Source: CAVSDF01 sp963726715 (GTDB lineage Bacteria > Bacteroidota > Rhodothermia > Rhodothermales > BA12). Taken from it: a DNA stretch of 64,000 nucleotides. The notes under the pieces were generated by a model, which saw only the letters and a list, made by a program, of their open reading frames with translations, had not been told where the DNA came from and did not search any database. A program made the position numbers and the translations under genes. The stretch spans positions 124,001 through 188,000 of the forward strand of contig CAVSDF010000015.1 of NCBI GenBank assembly GCA_963726715.1, written 5' to 3'. This document shows positions 1 to 9,752 of this stretch, one piece after another (positions within the stretch are counted from its first letter, which is position 1; every line of letters starts with the position of its first letter).

Positions 1-27
1 TTTCCGTTACATAGCCACAGGATCTGC

Positions 28-35
28 TACCTTGG
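28..35 (+). promoter_or_regulatory. TAnnTTSG promoter-like element
   Basis: TACCTTGG lies 33 nt before the ATG at 69. It resembles the Bacteroidota -7 box (TAnnTTTG), and similar elements recur upstream of many genes in this window. No convincing -33 box can be judged because the window begins here. Confidence 0.45.
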
Positions 36-68
36 CCGCATGCCCCTCGACCGTTCACACCAGACGCA

Positions 69-1837
69 ATGCTCCGCACCACCGCTACTCTCCTCTCACT
101 CACCGCACTGCTGATCGCCCCGGCGGCACAGGCCCAGTTGGGACCCGCACCCGTCAACCTCCGCACCGCCGGTCAGTACGCCATATTCGCCAAGACGGGG
201 GTCACCAACGTCCCCACCTCGGCCATCACCGGCGACGTTGGCGTGAGCCCGATCGCGACATCGGCCATCACGGGGTTCAACCTCACCGACGCGACCGGCT
301 ACGCCACCTCCCCGCAGGTGGCCGGACGCGTCTACGCCGCCGACATGGCGGCTCCCACGCCCACCAACCTGACCACGGCGGTCGGGGACATGGAGACGGC
401 GTACACCGATGCTGCCGGGCGTCCCGCCCCCGACTTCACCGATCTCTACGCCGGCGCTCTCGGCAGCAAGGTGCTCGTGCCGGGCCTCTACAAGTGGGGC
501 GGTTCGGTCTCGGCAACAACCGACTTCGCCCTCAGCGGTGGCCCCAACGACGTCTGGATCTTCCAGATCGCCGGCAGCGTCGAGATCGCCGCCAACGTCA
601 ACATGACCCTCATCGGAGGTGCGCAGGCACGCAATGTCTTCTGGCAGACCGCCAGCACCGTCAACATGGGCCTGGGCTCGCACCTCGAGGGCATCCTGCT
701 CGCCCAGACCGCGATCAACATGGGGGCCGGCGCTTCGCTCACCGGCCGCGCCCTTACGCAGACGGCAGTGACGCTGGACAAGAACACGATCACCCGGCCC
801 GCGTCGGCCCCAGGCGTGAGCTCCACGCTCGTCATCTCGCAGTTCCAGGTGGCCGGCAGCGGCGCGACACCATCGGCCGACGAGTTCGTCGAGATCCACA
901 ACATCTCGTCCGCGCCCATCGACCTCAGCGGATACCGCATCGTCTACCGCGAGGCTGCGGGGGTAAACGATGTGACGGTGATCGCTTTCTCCACGAGCAC
1001 GATCGTCCCCTCGGGCGGCTACTACCTCGTCGCGCACGCGACCGGCTACGACGATCCCATCGCGGCCAACGCGACCTTCAACAACGGCGCGACGGGCAGT
1101 TTCTCCGCCACCGGTGGCGGGCTGGCCATCCGCAACGGCGCCGCTGACACAGGCGCGCTCGTCGACGGCGTCGGCTACGGCACGGCCACCAACGCGTTCG
1201 TGGAGACGATCGTGACGACGGCGCCGCCAGCCAATGCGAGCCGGTCGCGCCTGAACTCGGGCACGCTCGACACCGACAACAACTCGAACGACTTCGGGGC
1301 GCTCAATCCGAGCGTGCCCCGCAACGCGGCCACCCTGCCGTTCCTGCCTGTCGAACTCGTGTCCTTCACCGGCGCCGCCGATGGCTCCAGCGCGCTCCTG
1401 ACGTGGACGACCGCCTCCGAGACCAACAACGCCGGCTTCTCCATCGAGGCCCTTCGCACGGGCCGCGTGGCAGGAGGTCGCCTTCGTCTCCGGGCGTGGC
1501 ACCACGAGCGAGGCGCACACCTACACGCGCACCGTCGCGGGCCTCGCGCCCGGGCCGCCACGCCTTCCGCCTGCGCCAGATCGACCTCGACGGCACGGCG
1601 ACGCTCTCGGCGAGCGTCGAGGTGGAGATCGCCAGCAATGGCCTTCGCATCTTCCCGAACCCGGCGCGCACGAGCGTGCGGATCGAGGGCCTCACGGCGA
1701 TGGCCGATGTGGTCGATGTGCTCGGTCGCGTCGTGGCACGCGCGATGCCGGGTGAGGCGCTCAGCGTCTCGGAATTGGCGCCGGGCGTGTACGTGGTGCT
1801 GGCGAGCACGCCGCAGCGCTTCGTCGTGGCGCGCTGA
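69..1837 (+). CDS. Ice-binding-like (DUF3494) / lamin-tail domain protein with T9SS sorting tail, frameshifted
   Basis: This is a predicted secreted surface protein. A signal peptide (MLRTTATLLSLTALL, ending AQAQ) is followed by a DUF3494 ice-binding-like domain at about residues 25-245, with the typical start TAGQYAIFAKTGVTN and GDVGVSP. A lamin-tail domain follows at about 255-400 (EFVEIHNISSAPIDLSGY), then a linker (PVELVSFTG) and a C-terminal T9SS sorting domain (FPNPARTSVRIEG, DVLGRVVA, APGVYVV). The coding frame changes twice, near 1461-1465 and near 1545. Each change is consistent with one extra base, so the frame that starts at 69 does not itself reach the sorting tail. The DUF3494 fold is known from antifreeze proteins, but many members are adhesins, so ice binding is not established. 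The start is the ATG just before the signal peptide. Confidence 0.85.
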
Positions 1838-1878
1838 GCCTTCCGGAGCGTCTCGCCTCTTCGTGACGCTCCGGACAG

Positions 1879-1917
1879 GGCCCGGTCTCCCGTCACGGGA
1901 GGCCGGGCCTTTGCGTT
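1879..1917 (+). terminator. Intrinsic terminator of the ice-binding-like gene
   Basis: A 14-bp stem (1879-1892 with 1896-1909, one G-U pair) closes a 3-base loop and is followed by tttgcgttt. It lies about 40 bases after the stop codon. Confidence 0.75.
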
Positions 1918-2230
1918 TGCAAACGTGGACCGAATCGGTAGAGACTGGACGGTCGGCGCCGACGCACCCTCCTCCGTCCGGGGAGCCTCCCCCCTCCGGA
2001 GCACTCGCGGCGGGCGGTGCCGGGCCGCGCCTTGCGGGTGTGGGTGCGATCAGCGATCGGGGCCGAACAGGCGCGCACGAGCGTGGGTGCGCTCAGACAG
2101 GAGACCTCTTGTGCGACTGCGGGGCCGGCGAACCTGCGCAGCCTCGAAACGACCCGTGCGTCTGCCGGAACGGGGCGACACCGGTGCGTTGGGGATGGAG
2201 CGTGCGACATCCCCCTATTGGGCGATTGCT

Positions 2231-2256
2231 TTTGGCCGGTCGGGCGCCTACGCTTG
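2231..2256 (+). promoter_or_regulatory. Candidate promoter of the CHAT gene
   Basis: TTTG at 2231-2234 and TACGCTTG at 2249-2256 lie 31 nt before the GTG start. The downstream box fits the TAnnTTSG element seen elsewhere in the window, but the spacing to TTTG is short for a Bacteroidota promoter. Confidence 0.35.
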
Positions 2257-2287
2257 GGGATCTCCCCCGCCACCTCCCTCCCCGACC

Positions 2288-5200
2288 GTGTCTCCGATCC
2301 GCCGCCTCGTCCTCGCCCTCGGCCTGATGCTCGCCGCCGCCGTGCCCGGTGCCGCCGCGCAGACACCCGACACGCTCCTGCTGCGCGCCGCCCGAGCGGG
2401 CGACCTGCCCGGCCTCCGCGCCGCCCTCGCCGCCGGGGCGCGCGTCGCCGCCACCGACACGTCGGGGGCGTCGGCGCTGATGCTCGCGACCGTCTTCGGG
2501 CGCGAGGGGGCCGCCGCCGCGCTCCTCGCCGCGGGCGCCGATTGCCGCCGCGGGGCCTTCTACCGGCCCGGCCGCACGGGCTTCTACGGCAGCCTCCTCG
2601 CCGCCGCCGCCGCCGAGGGGCACCTGACGCTCCTCAAAACGCTCATCGCACGCTGCCGCCTGCCCATCGACGCGCCCGAGCAGGACCTCACCGGCGCGAC
2701 CGGGTGGACGCCGCTGCAGTCCGCTGCCGCCAACGGACGCCTCGCCGTCGTGCAGTACCTCGCCGACCGCGGTGCCTCGCTCACCGGCACCACGCTCGGC
2801 GGCACCTTGCCGCCGCTCGACCTCGCCCTCCAACAAGGACAGGACTCGACGGCGATGTGGCTCCTCGGCCGCGCCGCGCCCTCGTCGATGACGCCTGCGC
2901 TGCAACTGTTCACCGCCGCTGGGGCCGGCGCCGCCGGGGCCGTCGAGCATCTCCTGGGCGCCGGAGCGCCGGTCGATGCGATGGGCGAGAACGACGAGAC
3001 CGCCTTCCAGCTTGCCCTCGGCAGCGGCCACGTCGCCCTCGCCGAACGCCTGCTCGCGCGCGGCGCCGACCCGCTCCACCGCAACACCCTCGGCTGGACC
3101 GCCCTCCACTACGCCGCCGCGACGCCCGAGGGCGCCGCGCTCATCCCGCGCCTCGCCGCCCTCGGCGTGCCCGTCGGCGCCACCACCACCGACGGCGTGA
3201 CGGCGCTCGGCCTCGCGCTCCTGCGCGGCCACCTCGCCCCGACGCGCGCGCTCGTCGCCCTCGGCGCCGACCCGGCAACGGTCGCGTCCGACGGCTGGAC
3301 GGCCCTCCACATCGCTGCCCGCGACGGCGCCGACGGCCTCGCCGACACGCTTCTCGCCGCCCGCGTGCCCCTCGGCCCGCGCACCACCGACGGCGGCCTC
3401 ACGCCGCTCGCCCTCGCCGCGCGCAACGGGCAGGCGCTCGTCGCCGCCAAGATCGTCTGCGGCGCACGGCGCCTCGGCCCCGCCGGCCAGACGCTCACCG
3501 CGAGCGGCGTCACGCGCCCGAGTGCCGCACACGGCCGCCTCCGCCGCCGCCCCCTGCACCGCTCGCCCTCCGCCCCCGACGCCGCCGAGGCGGGCAGCGC
3601 CACGCGCCGCGTCCTCGACCTCGCCGCGAGCGGCGGATGCGCCGCCCTGCGCCCCTTTCTCGACGCCCAGGCCGACATCGTTCACGCCCTCGGCGCCGCG
3701 ACGCCCGCCGACAGCGCCACCGCGCTCCTGCGCCGCGCCGACGCCGCCTACGTGCGCCTCTTCGGCGGCGACCCCGACGTCGCCTCGCTTCGCCTCGCCG
3801 TGGCCGAGGGGCTGACCGCGCGCGGAGGCGCCACCGACGCCCTCGTCATCCTCGACGCCGTCGCCGCCGATACGTCGCGGTTGGCCGATGCGGTCGTGCG
3901 GACGCTGCTCTACCGCCGGGCGCTCGTGCTCGGCGCGCTCGGGCGCACGCGCGAGGCCATCGCCGCGCAGCGCGCGCTCCTCGCCCGCGAGCGCGCCAAT
4001 CCCGACGTGCAGCCGCTCGACCGCGCGCTCACCGAACAGGCGCTCGCCAAGCTCCTCGGCGAAACCGGCGAGACGGCCGAAGCCCTCGCCCTCGCCCGCT
4101 CCGTCCTCGACACGCACCTGCGCGAAGTCGGCGCCGACACCCCCGCGACGTACCTCGCCGCCGTCTCGGTCGGGATGGCGCTCTTCAACGTCGACCGGCG
4201 CGACGAACTGCGCGCGCACGTGGCGGAGTGGAACGCCCGCATCGGGGACCCGGCCACGCCTGGCGAGGTGCGGGCGCCGTGGGGGACGCTCGTCGGCATT
4301 CTCGCCCTCCGCGAGGGCGACACCGACGCCGCCGAAGCCGCCTACCGCACCGCCCTCGCCGTTCGGCGGCAGCTCTACGGCGACGCCTCGGTCGAGACGC
4401 TGCGCAGCCTCCGCGACCTCATCGAACTCTACAGCGCCCGCGAGCGCTACGCCGAGGCCCGCCCGCTCGTCGACGAGGCGATGGCGAGCCTGGAGCGCCT
4501 CATCGCCGCCGGGCAGCGCGACCCGTCGCTCATCGTCCTGCTCCGCGACGTCTCGCGTGCCCTGAGCGCCCAGAACGACCTCGCCACCGCCGAGGCCGCC
4601 GCGCGGCGGATGGTCGGCCTCGCGCGCGAGATCACCGGCGCGGGCAGCCTCCTCGAAGCCGACGGCCTCACCACGCTCGGCGGCGTGCTCCTCAACACCG
4701 ACCGCCTCGCCGCCGCCGCCGACGCCTTCGAGGGCGCCGTCGCCATCTACGACGCCCGCACCGCCCCCGACTACCTGCAGCGCCTCACCTCCCTCGGCGC
4801 GCTCGCCGAAGTGCGGCGCCGCCAGAACGACCTCCCCGCCGCCCGCGCGCTCCTCGACGCCGTGATCCCGGTGATGGCGCGCACGCACCCGAACGACCCG
4901 TCGCTTCCGTCGCTCTACAACAACCGCTCGCTCGTGCTGCGCGCCGCAGGAGACCGCGAGGGCGCGGCGGCGGACATGCGGCAGGCCCTCGCGGGCATCG
5001 ACGCGCACGGCGGCGGAGGCCGGACGGAGCTGGCGATGCGCATCAACGCCGCCTCGGCGAACGCCCGCACCGACCCCGCCGCGTCCCGCGCGCTCGCCTT
5101 CGAGGCCGCCCGCATGGCCGCCCGGCAGGCCGACACCGTCCTCCCGGCGCTGTCGATGGCCGAGCAGCAGGCGTTTCTGGAGACCGACCTCGCCTCGCTC

Positions 5201-6718
5201 GCCACGACCCTCGTCTGGCTCACCCGCGGCCGCCCCTCCGCCGACAGCGCCTACGCGTTCCTGAGCCGCTACAAGGGCCTGCTCCTGCGCTCGCTCCGCT
5301 TCCAGGCCGATCTCGCCCGCACCGGCGGCCCTGCCGCCCTCGCCCTCGCCGACGCCCGCCGCGCCCTCGCCGCCCACCTCCTCGCCCGTCCCGCCGCACG
5401 CGCCGATTCGACGACCACCGCCGCCTGGCAGGGCCGCCTCACGCGCCTCGTCAGCCAGCGCGAGACCGCCGAGCGTCGCCTGACCGCAGGCGCCGCCGTG
5501 CGCCTCGACGACCCGCTCGGGGCCGGGGTGGACGTGCGGTCGATGCTGCGCGACGGCGAGGCGATGCTGGACCTCTACCGCGTCGCCCGCGACCCGCAGA
5601 ACATGAGCGCGCCCGACTACCACTACATCGCCGCCGTCGTCGTGCCCGGTGTGCCCGTGCGGCTCGTCGACATCGGGCGCGCCGACACCCTCGATGCGTT
5701 CGTCGATGCGTGGCGCGACGCGGTGCGGCGCGGCGGATCGGCGGCGGAGGAGACGCGGACGCTGCGCAAGCGCCTCTGGTGGCCCCTCGCCGAGACGATT
5801 CCCGGCGGCATCCACCGCCTCTGGCTCTCGCCCGACGGCCAGCTCGCCCGCCTGCCCTTCGACGTCCTCGCGCGCGACCCGCGCCGCCCCTTCGCCCTCA
5901 CAACGCTCGACAGCCCCCGCGACCTCGCCCAGCTCCGCCGTACGCAGTCGGACCGCACGCCCTCGACCGATGCAGCCAGCGGCGCCCTCCTGCTCGTCGG
6001 CGATGTGGCGTTCGGGGGCGACGGGGTGCCGTTCGCGCCGCTGCCCGGCACGCGCGACGAGATCGACGCCGTCGACCGGCTCTTCCGTGCGGCCTACCCG
6101 TCGGCGGCGCACGTCGAGTTGACGGGCGCGGCGGCGAGCGGCGACCGCGTGCTGGCGCGGATGCCCGGCGCGGCCTACGTCCATCTCGCCACGCACGGCA
6201 CCTTCGCCGCGACGCCGCCGGGCGACTACGCCGCGACGCGCACCGTCAAGCCCTTCGCCGGGCGCCGCGATTCAGGCCCCGAGGCGACGACGCGGATGCC
6301 TCTCCTCGAATCCGGCCTCGCCTTCGCAGGCGCCAACACGCTCGGCGCTGCCTCCACGGCCGCCTCGCAGGCGCAGGGATTCGTGACCGCGGAGGAGTTC
6401 GTCGGCGTCGACCTCTCCGCCGCGCGGCTCGTCGTGCTGAGCGCGTGCGAGACCGGGCGCGGGCGCGAGATCACCGGGCAGGGCGTGATGGGCCTGCGCG
6501 CGAGCTTCGTGACGGCGGGCGCGCGGACGCTGCTCATGAGCCTCTGGCCCGTCCCCGACGCCGCGACGGCGCGCCTGATGGAGCGCTTCTACGGCGCCCT
6601 CTGGCGCGACGGCGCGGCGCCCGGCGAGGCCCTGCGCCGCGCCCAGGCCGACGTCGCCGCCTCGTACCCGGCGCCGGTGAACTGGGCCGGGTGGATCCTG
6701 GCGGGCGAGGCGTGGTGA
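2288..6718 (+). CDS. Exported ankyrin-TPR-CHAT protein
   Basis: The protein has 1476 residues from a GTG start placed directly before a signal peptide (SPIRRLVLALGLMLAAA, ending GAAAQ). Residues about 25-420 are ankyrin-type repeats (GWTALHYAAA, GWTALHIAARDGADG). Residues about 450-1000 are TPR-like helices (ALVLGALGRTREAIAAQRALL, spelled here over short segments). The last 350 or so residues form a CHAT domain, the caspase/separase-like fold, with His1303 in HLATHG and Cys1387 in SACETG matching the catalytic dyad. CHAT proteins with TPRs are common and often cytosolic; here the signal peptide implies action in the periplasm or outside. The function may be proteolysis controlled by ligand binding to the repeats, but the substrate is unknown. 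The gene stands alone, between two T9SS surface-protein genes on the same strand. Confidence 0.85.
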   Translation: MSPIRRLVLALGLMLAAAVPGAAAQTPDTLLLRAARAGDLPGLRAALAAGARVAATDTSGASALMLATVFGREGAAAALLAAGADCRRGAFYRPGRTGFYGSLLAAAAAEGHLTLLKTLIARCRLPIDAPEQDLTGATGWTPLQSAAANGRLAVVQYLADRGASLTGTTLGGTLPPLDLALQQGQDSTAMWLLGRAAPSSMTPALQLFTAAGAGAAGAVEHLLGAGAPVDAMGENDETAFQLALGSGHVALAERLLARGADPLHRNTLGWTALHYAAATPEGAALIPRLAALGVPVGATTTDGVTALGLALLRGHLAPTRALVALGADPATVASDGWTALHIAARDGADGLADTLLAARVPLGPRTTDGGLTPLALAARNGQALVAAKIVCGARRLGPAGQTLTASGVTRPSAAHGRLRRRPLHRSPSAPDAAEAGSATRRVLDLAASGGCAALRPFLDAQADIVHALGAATPADSATALLRRADAAYVRLFGGDPDVASLRLAVAEGLTARGGATDALVILDAVAADTSRLADAVVRTLLYRRALVLGALGRTREAIAAQRALLARERANPDVQPLDRALTEQALAKLLGETGETAEALALARSVLDTHLREVGADTPATYLAAVSVGMALFNVDRRDELRAHVAEWNARIGDPATPGEVRAPWGTLVGILALREGDTDAAEAAYRTALAVRRQLYGDASVETLRSLRDLIELYSARERYAEARPLVDEAMASLERLIAAGQRDPSLIVLLRDVSRALSAQNDLATAEAAARRMVGLAREITGAGSLLEADGLTTLGGVLLNTDRLAAAADAFEGAVAIYDARTAPDYLQRLTSLGALAEVRRRQNDLPAARALLDAVIPVMARTHPNDPSLPSLYNNRSLVLRAAGDREGAAADMRQALAGIDAHGGGGRTELAMRINAASANARTDPAASRALAFEAARMAARQADTVLPALSMAEQQAFLETDLASLATTLVWLTRGRPSADSAYAFLSRYKGLLLRSLRFQADLARTGGPAALALADARRALAAHLLARPAARADSTTTAAWQGRLTRLVSQRETAERRLTAGAAVRLDDPLGAGVDVRSMLRDGEAMLDLYRVARDPQNMSAPDYHYIAAVVVPGVPVRLVDIGRADTLDAFVDAWRDAVRRGGSAAEETRTLRKRLWWPLAETIPGGIHRLWLSPDGQLARLPFDVLARDPRRPFALTTLDSPRDLAQLRRTQSDRTPSTDAASGALLLVGDVAFGGDGVPFAPLPGTRDEIDAVDRLFRAAYPSAAHVELTGAAASGDRVLARMPGAAYVHLATHGTFAATPPGDYAATRTVKPFAGRRDSGPEATTRMPLLESGLAFAGANTLGAASTAASQAQGFVTAEEFVGVDLSAARLVVLSACETGRGREITGQGVMGLRASFVTAGARTLLMSLWPVPDAATARLMERFYGALWRDGAAPGEALRRAQADVAASYPAPVNWAGWILAGEAW

Positions 6719-7126
6719 CGTTTCGTTGGTCGTTGGTCGAGGGTGCGGAGCGTTTCTGAATTTCGATCCACGATCCACCACGAGCAACCCGCCATCGACA
6801 ACCAACGATCAACGGGCCTGTGCGCCGTCGATTTGGCCCCCGCTTCGCCCGTCCGGCGGAACGCGCGCCCGCCGCCGCGCGCTTCGTCCGGTCCCTGTCC
6901 CCTCGCGCCGATGCGCGCCGCTACCCCCGACAAGGCCCTGAAGGGTGCGACCTGTGTGACAGGCGTGGAGTGGAACAGGAGACTCAGATTGCCCTACGGG
7001 GCTGACTCCGGTGTTCATGGGGTCGTGGCGGCCTCCTTCCAACCGGCGGCTCTATGCGGAACGAAACGAACGACTGTGGTCGTTGTCATTTCTAGACGAT
7101 ACTGGCTCACGCCCTTTAGCTCACCG
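6719..7126. other. Intergenic region with simple repeats and a copy of the kamA leader
   Basis: This 408-base gap starts with cgttggtcgttggtcg and has a loosely complementary acaaccaacgatcaacg near 6800. From 6827 it holds a block resembling the leader upstream of kamA, followed by an ATG at 6911 whose first codons (MRAATPD) resemble the KamA start (MPAAVPD) before diverging. I see no functional gene. Confidence 0.5.
6827..6849 (+). repeat. Direct repeat, left copy (flanks the T9SS gene 7127-9634)
   Basis: This 23-base segment matches 9665-9687 at 21 of 23 positions; the shared core is gatttggccc. The right copy lies in the kamA leader, so this copy looks like a duplicated leader on the other side of the T9SS gene. 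Confidence 0.6.
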
Positions 7127-9634
7127 ATGATCTCCTCCGCAACCGTTGTGCATCGTCACCACCTGCCAGGGCTCGTCGCGCTGATGTTCGTCCTTACGAC
7201 CCTGATTCCCTTGGTGGCCGCCGGGCAATCGACCTATCTGAAGCAGGTCAAGACGTCGCCTGCCGGAACGGTCAAGATCTACGCAACCTCCGATCCGTCC
7301 AACTATCCCTGGATCACCCTTGAGTTCGGGGCGGCGAGTGTGCGCGTATCCCTCTCGCCAATCGACGCCGAAGCCGCTCACAGCGGCGGAGCCTACGCAC
7401 TCGAGGGCGGAACGACGTCGGGAAGGGTTACGCGGTATACGGCATCGGGCTCCATCGACACGCTGTATGCGTCCCGCGGCGTGCTGACCGTTGGACCCGG
7501 AAACACGCGACTTCACGAGGCCCCCTCCGGACACCTCTACGTGCTCGGCGAACGCCTGGCACGCTATACGCCGAACGGCCAACTCGACACCGAATTTGCG
7601 TCGCAGCCAGCAGCGACCGTCTGCTCGACTGGCACCCGCCCGCACGATCTGGTTGTCCAGCCTGACGGCGCGCTCGTGGCGTGCGTCGGGACTGCCGGGG
7701 CGTTCGTCTCCCGCATCACCACGGCGGGCGAGATCCGCACCGACTACGGCGATGCCGGCCGGGCAGCGGTGCCAGGCGGGGCATATGGCCGCTTACATCT
7801 TGATGCTGGCGGCAACGCTCGCGTGCATACGTGGACGCCGGGCGTCTTCACGGTGAGCGCGTTCAACCCGACGGGGAGGCCGCTTCACGCCCCCGTATCG
7901 CTCCCAGGGGTTTTTACCACTCCCTCGCAGCTCGAACGGCTCCGAGACCCTCACTATGCGCGCGTGTTCGGTGACGGCACCACGTGGATGACGACGCCAT
8001 TCCCGAGTCCGAAGAAGGATGCTCTAGGCCTGCAGGGCGTTACGCCGGATGGACAGACGTATGGGCCATGGCCTGTTGCACAACCCATATATGCCCTTGG
8101 GTTGTTGGCCTCCCCCTCCCCTGGTCCCCTCCTTCTTACGGGCTCGACAGAGGTCGCGGTCTACTACCAATACATTCTTTCTCATGGGACATTCGGTGGC
8201 GGTCCGTATCTCCTGAATCTGAAGGACGCTCCGGGTCTCTCCCCCGCACCGACGCAGGTGTCGCCTCTGGGTGGCTTTGTGAACATCCCGAACGCGACAC
8301 TGACCTGGAGACGTGTGCCCGGCGCGGTGTCGTACGACGTCAGTCTCGCCTACTATACCATCGCGCCTGAATCGGTCCTTCCTCTACATCCCCCCGTCGC
8401 GGGGTCTACGACCGATACCACCCTCACCCTGCCCTTCAGCCTCATCCAATGGAGTCGGTGGGCGTGGCGTGTGCGAAGCCGTGGCGCCGATGGGCGAGCC
8501 GGTGCATGGTCTACCGCGAGCACCTTCGAGCCCCAGCTGCCGCCGCTGACCCTCACGCAGTTCCGCGGCCGCCAGGTCACGGCACCGGTCACCCTGATCT
8601 GGGATGACCTTCCGGCGCTACCAAGCCTGCTGTACACCGCAACGGTATCGCGCTCGCGCACCTTTGCCACCACCGTGTGGAGTAGCCAAGCCTCCCATGG
8701 GAGCCCAACGGTGACCACCCCGACGTTGTCGGAAGGCCTCTATTACTGGCGGGTGAACGCCAGGACGACTCAGGGGACCGCGACGTACATCTACAGCCCG
8801 TATTCGGCCCTCGACTCGTTCGTCGTCGCACCAGCGAATGGCCTCCTGGCGTTTCCGGAGGCGCCCGTCGCCGCGTCGGTGACCTTTCCGCTCTGGCTCT
8901 CGTGGAGCGCCGCGCCCGACGCCACGGCCTACGACTGGCAGGTGTCGTCCACGTCCACCTTCGCCACCATCGCCGACTCCGGACGCTCGACCATCCTGCG
9001 CGCAAAGGCGGAGGTACCTGCAGGCGCCTATTACTGGCGGGTTCGGGGACGTGCCGGCGCCACTGTCGGTGCCTTCTCGCCCCCGGCACCGTTCTCGGTT
9101 TCGCTCCCTCTCGTCCCAGTCCTGCTATCACCGGACGCGTTCACTCCCTCGCCCGTGACGGTAGCATGGCAGGCCTCTGCTGGTGCCGAGCGCTACCGCG
9201 TCCACATCCGCTCCTCGAATACGGTCGTCCTCGACAGCCTCGTCTCTGCCACGCAGACGACCATCACGGTCCCCCTGACGCAGCAGCGCGTGTACACCGT
9301 ATCGGTGGCGGCCGAGAGCGGGACGAACGGGGTCTGGAGTACTGCCCGCTCCTTCACGACGCAAGGAACGGTGTCAGCGGATTCGCCGGCGCTGAGCACG
9401 GCCTCGGTCGTCGTTGCGCCGAACCCGACCGCCGGCGACCTCGTCGTGCGCTCTACGTCACCCGACGTGCTGCGCTACGACCTCGTCTCCATTCTCGGTG
9501 CGGTCGTTGCCCGAGGGTCCCTGCCGGAGGGCGAAACCACGGTCCCGCGCAACGGACTCTCGCCGGGTATTTACGTCCTGCGCGTCTACCATTCGGGCCA
9601 GCCTGCGCAGACGCTTCGGGTGGTGTTGCGCTGA
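7127..9634 (+). CDS. Fibronectin-like T9SS-exported surface protein
   Basis: This is an 835-residue secreted protein. A signal peptide (residues about 1-35, ending VAAGQ) is followed by a beta-rich N-terminal region of delta-60-repeat character (RYTASGSIDTLYASRGVLT; RYTPNGQLDTEFAS). At about residues 375-750 there are four or so fibronectin-III/Ig-like modules, with repeated phrases such as YYWRVNART, YYWRVRGRA and WSAAPDATAYDWQVSS. The protein ends in a T9SS sorting domain (VVVAPNPTAGDLVVRS, ILGAVVARG, LSPGIYVLRVY). The role is probably cell-surface adhesion or structure. Base composition is visibly less GC-rich than the neighbours, with many codons ending in A or T, and near-identical 23-base segments flank the gene. 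Both suggest later acquisition. Confidence 0.85.
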   Translation: MISSATVVHRHHLPGLVALMFVLTTLIPLVAAGQSTYLKQVKTSPAGTVKIYATSDPSNYPWITLEFGAASVRVSLSPIDAEAAHSGGAYALEGGTTSGRVTRYTASGSIDTLYASRGVLTVGPGNTRLHEAPSGHLYVLGERLARYTPNGQLDTEFASQPAATVCSTGTRPHDLVVQPDGALVACVGTAGAFVSRITTAGEIRTDYGDAGRAAVPGGAYGRLHLDAGGNARVHTWTPGVFTVSAFNPTGRPLHAPVSLPGVFTTPSQLERLRDPHYARVFGDGTTWMTTPFPSPKKDALGLQGVTPDGQTYGPWPVAQPIYALGLLASPSPGPLLLTGSTEVAVYYQYILSHGTFGGGPYLLNLKDAPGLSPAPTQVSPLGGFVNIPNATLTWRRVPGAVSYDVSLAYYTIAPESVLPLHPPVAGSTTDTTLTLPFSLIQWSRWAWRVRSRGADGRAGAWSTASTFEPQLPPLTLTQFRGRQVTAPVTLIWDDLPALPSLLYTATVSRSRTFATTVWSSQASHGSPTVTTPTLSEGLYYWRVNARTTQGTATYIYSPYSALDSFVVAPANGLLAFPEAPVAASVTFPLWLSWSAAPDATAYDWQVSSTSTFATIADSGRSTILRAKAEVPAGAYYWRVRGRAGATVGAFSPPAPFSVSLPLVPVLLSPDAFTPSPVTVAWQASAGAERYRVHIRSSNTVVLDSLVSATQTTITVPLTQQRVYTVSVAAESGTNGVWSTARSFTTQGTVSADSPALSTASVVVAPNPTAGDLVVRSTSPDVLRYDLVSILGAVVARGSLPEGETTVPRNGLSPGIYVLRVYHSGQPAQTLRVVLR

Positions 9635-9664
9635 GCGCCACTCGGGAGCGAGCCTCGGTGTGAG

Positions 9665-9687
9665 GTGGATTTGGCCCGCGCTTCGCC
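9665..9687 (+). repeat. Direct repeat, right copy, in the kamA leader
   Basis: This segment is 21/23 identical to 6827-6849. It lies 66 bases before the kamA start, so it is likely the original copy. Confidence 0.6.
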
Positions 9688-9714
9688 GGAGCGGTGGAGC
9701 GCCACCACACCCGG

Positions 9715-9722
9715 CACGTTCG
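9715..9722 (+). promoter_or_regulatory. Weak TAnnTTSG-like element before kamA
   Basis: CACGTTCG lies 30 nt before the kamA ATG, at the same distance as similar elements before other genes. The first T of the consensus is absent. Confidence 0.25.
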
Positions 9723-9752
9723 CTGGCAACGACTCCCCGCCCTGCCCCGCCG

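Larger units (their letters stand above)
1838..2287. other. Intergenic region with terminator and candidate promoter
   Basis: This 450-base gap holds a strong hairpin just after the stop codon and a promoter-like element near its right end. The phrase gtgggtgcg occurs twice, near 2038 and 2081. No coding sequence is convincing here. Confidence 0.6.

Noticed and set aside
2093..6196. Very long open frame on the minus strand opposite the CHAT gene
   Set aside because: In GC-rich DNA the opposite strand of a real gene is often open. Its translation is low-complexity Gly/Arg/Glu with no domain, whereas the plus strand has clear domains.
2288..6718. Anti-phage CHAT effector system
   Set aside because: There is a signal peptide and no neighbouring sensor, TIR, CRISPR or gasdermin-like gene, so a cytosolic defence role is unsupported.
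6911..7005. Small gene starting at the ATG after the duplicated kamA leader
   Set aside because: It resembles KamA for only the first few codons and then has no coding features. It is better explained as a truncated copy.
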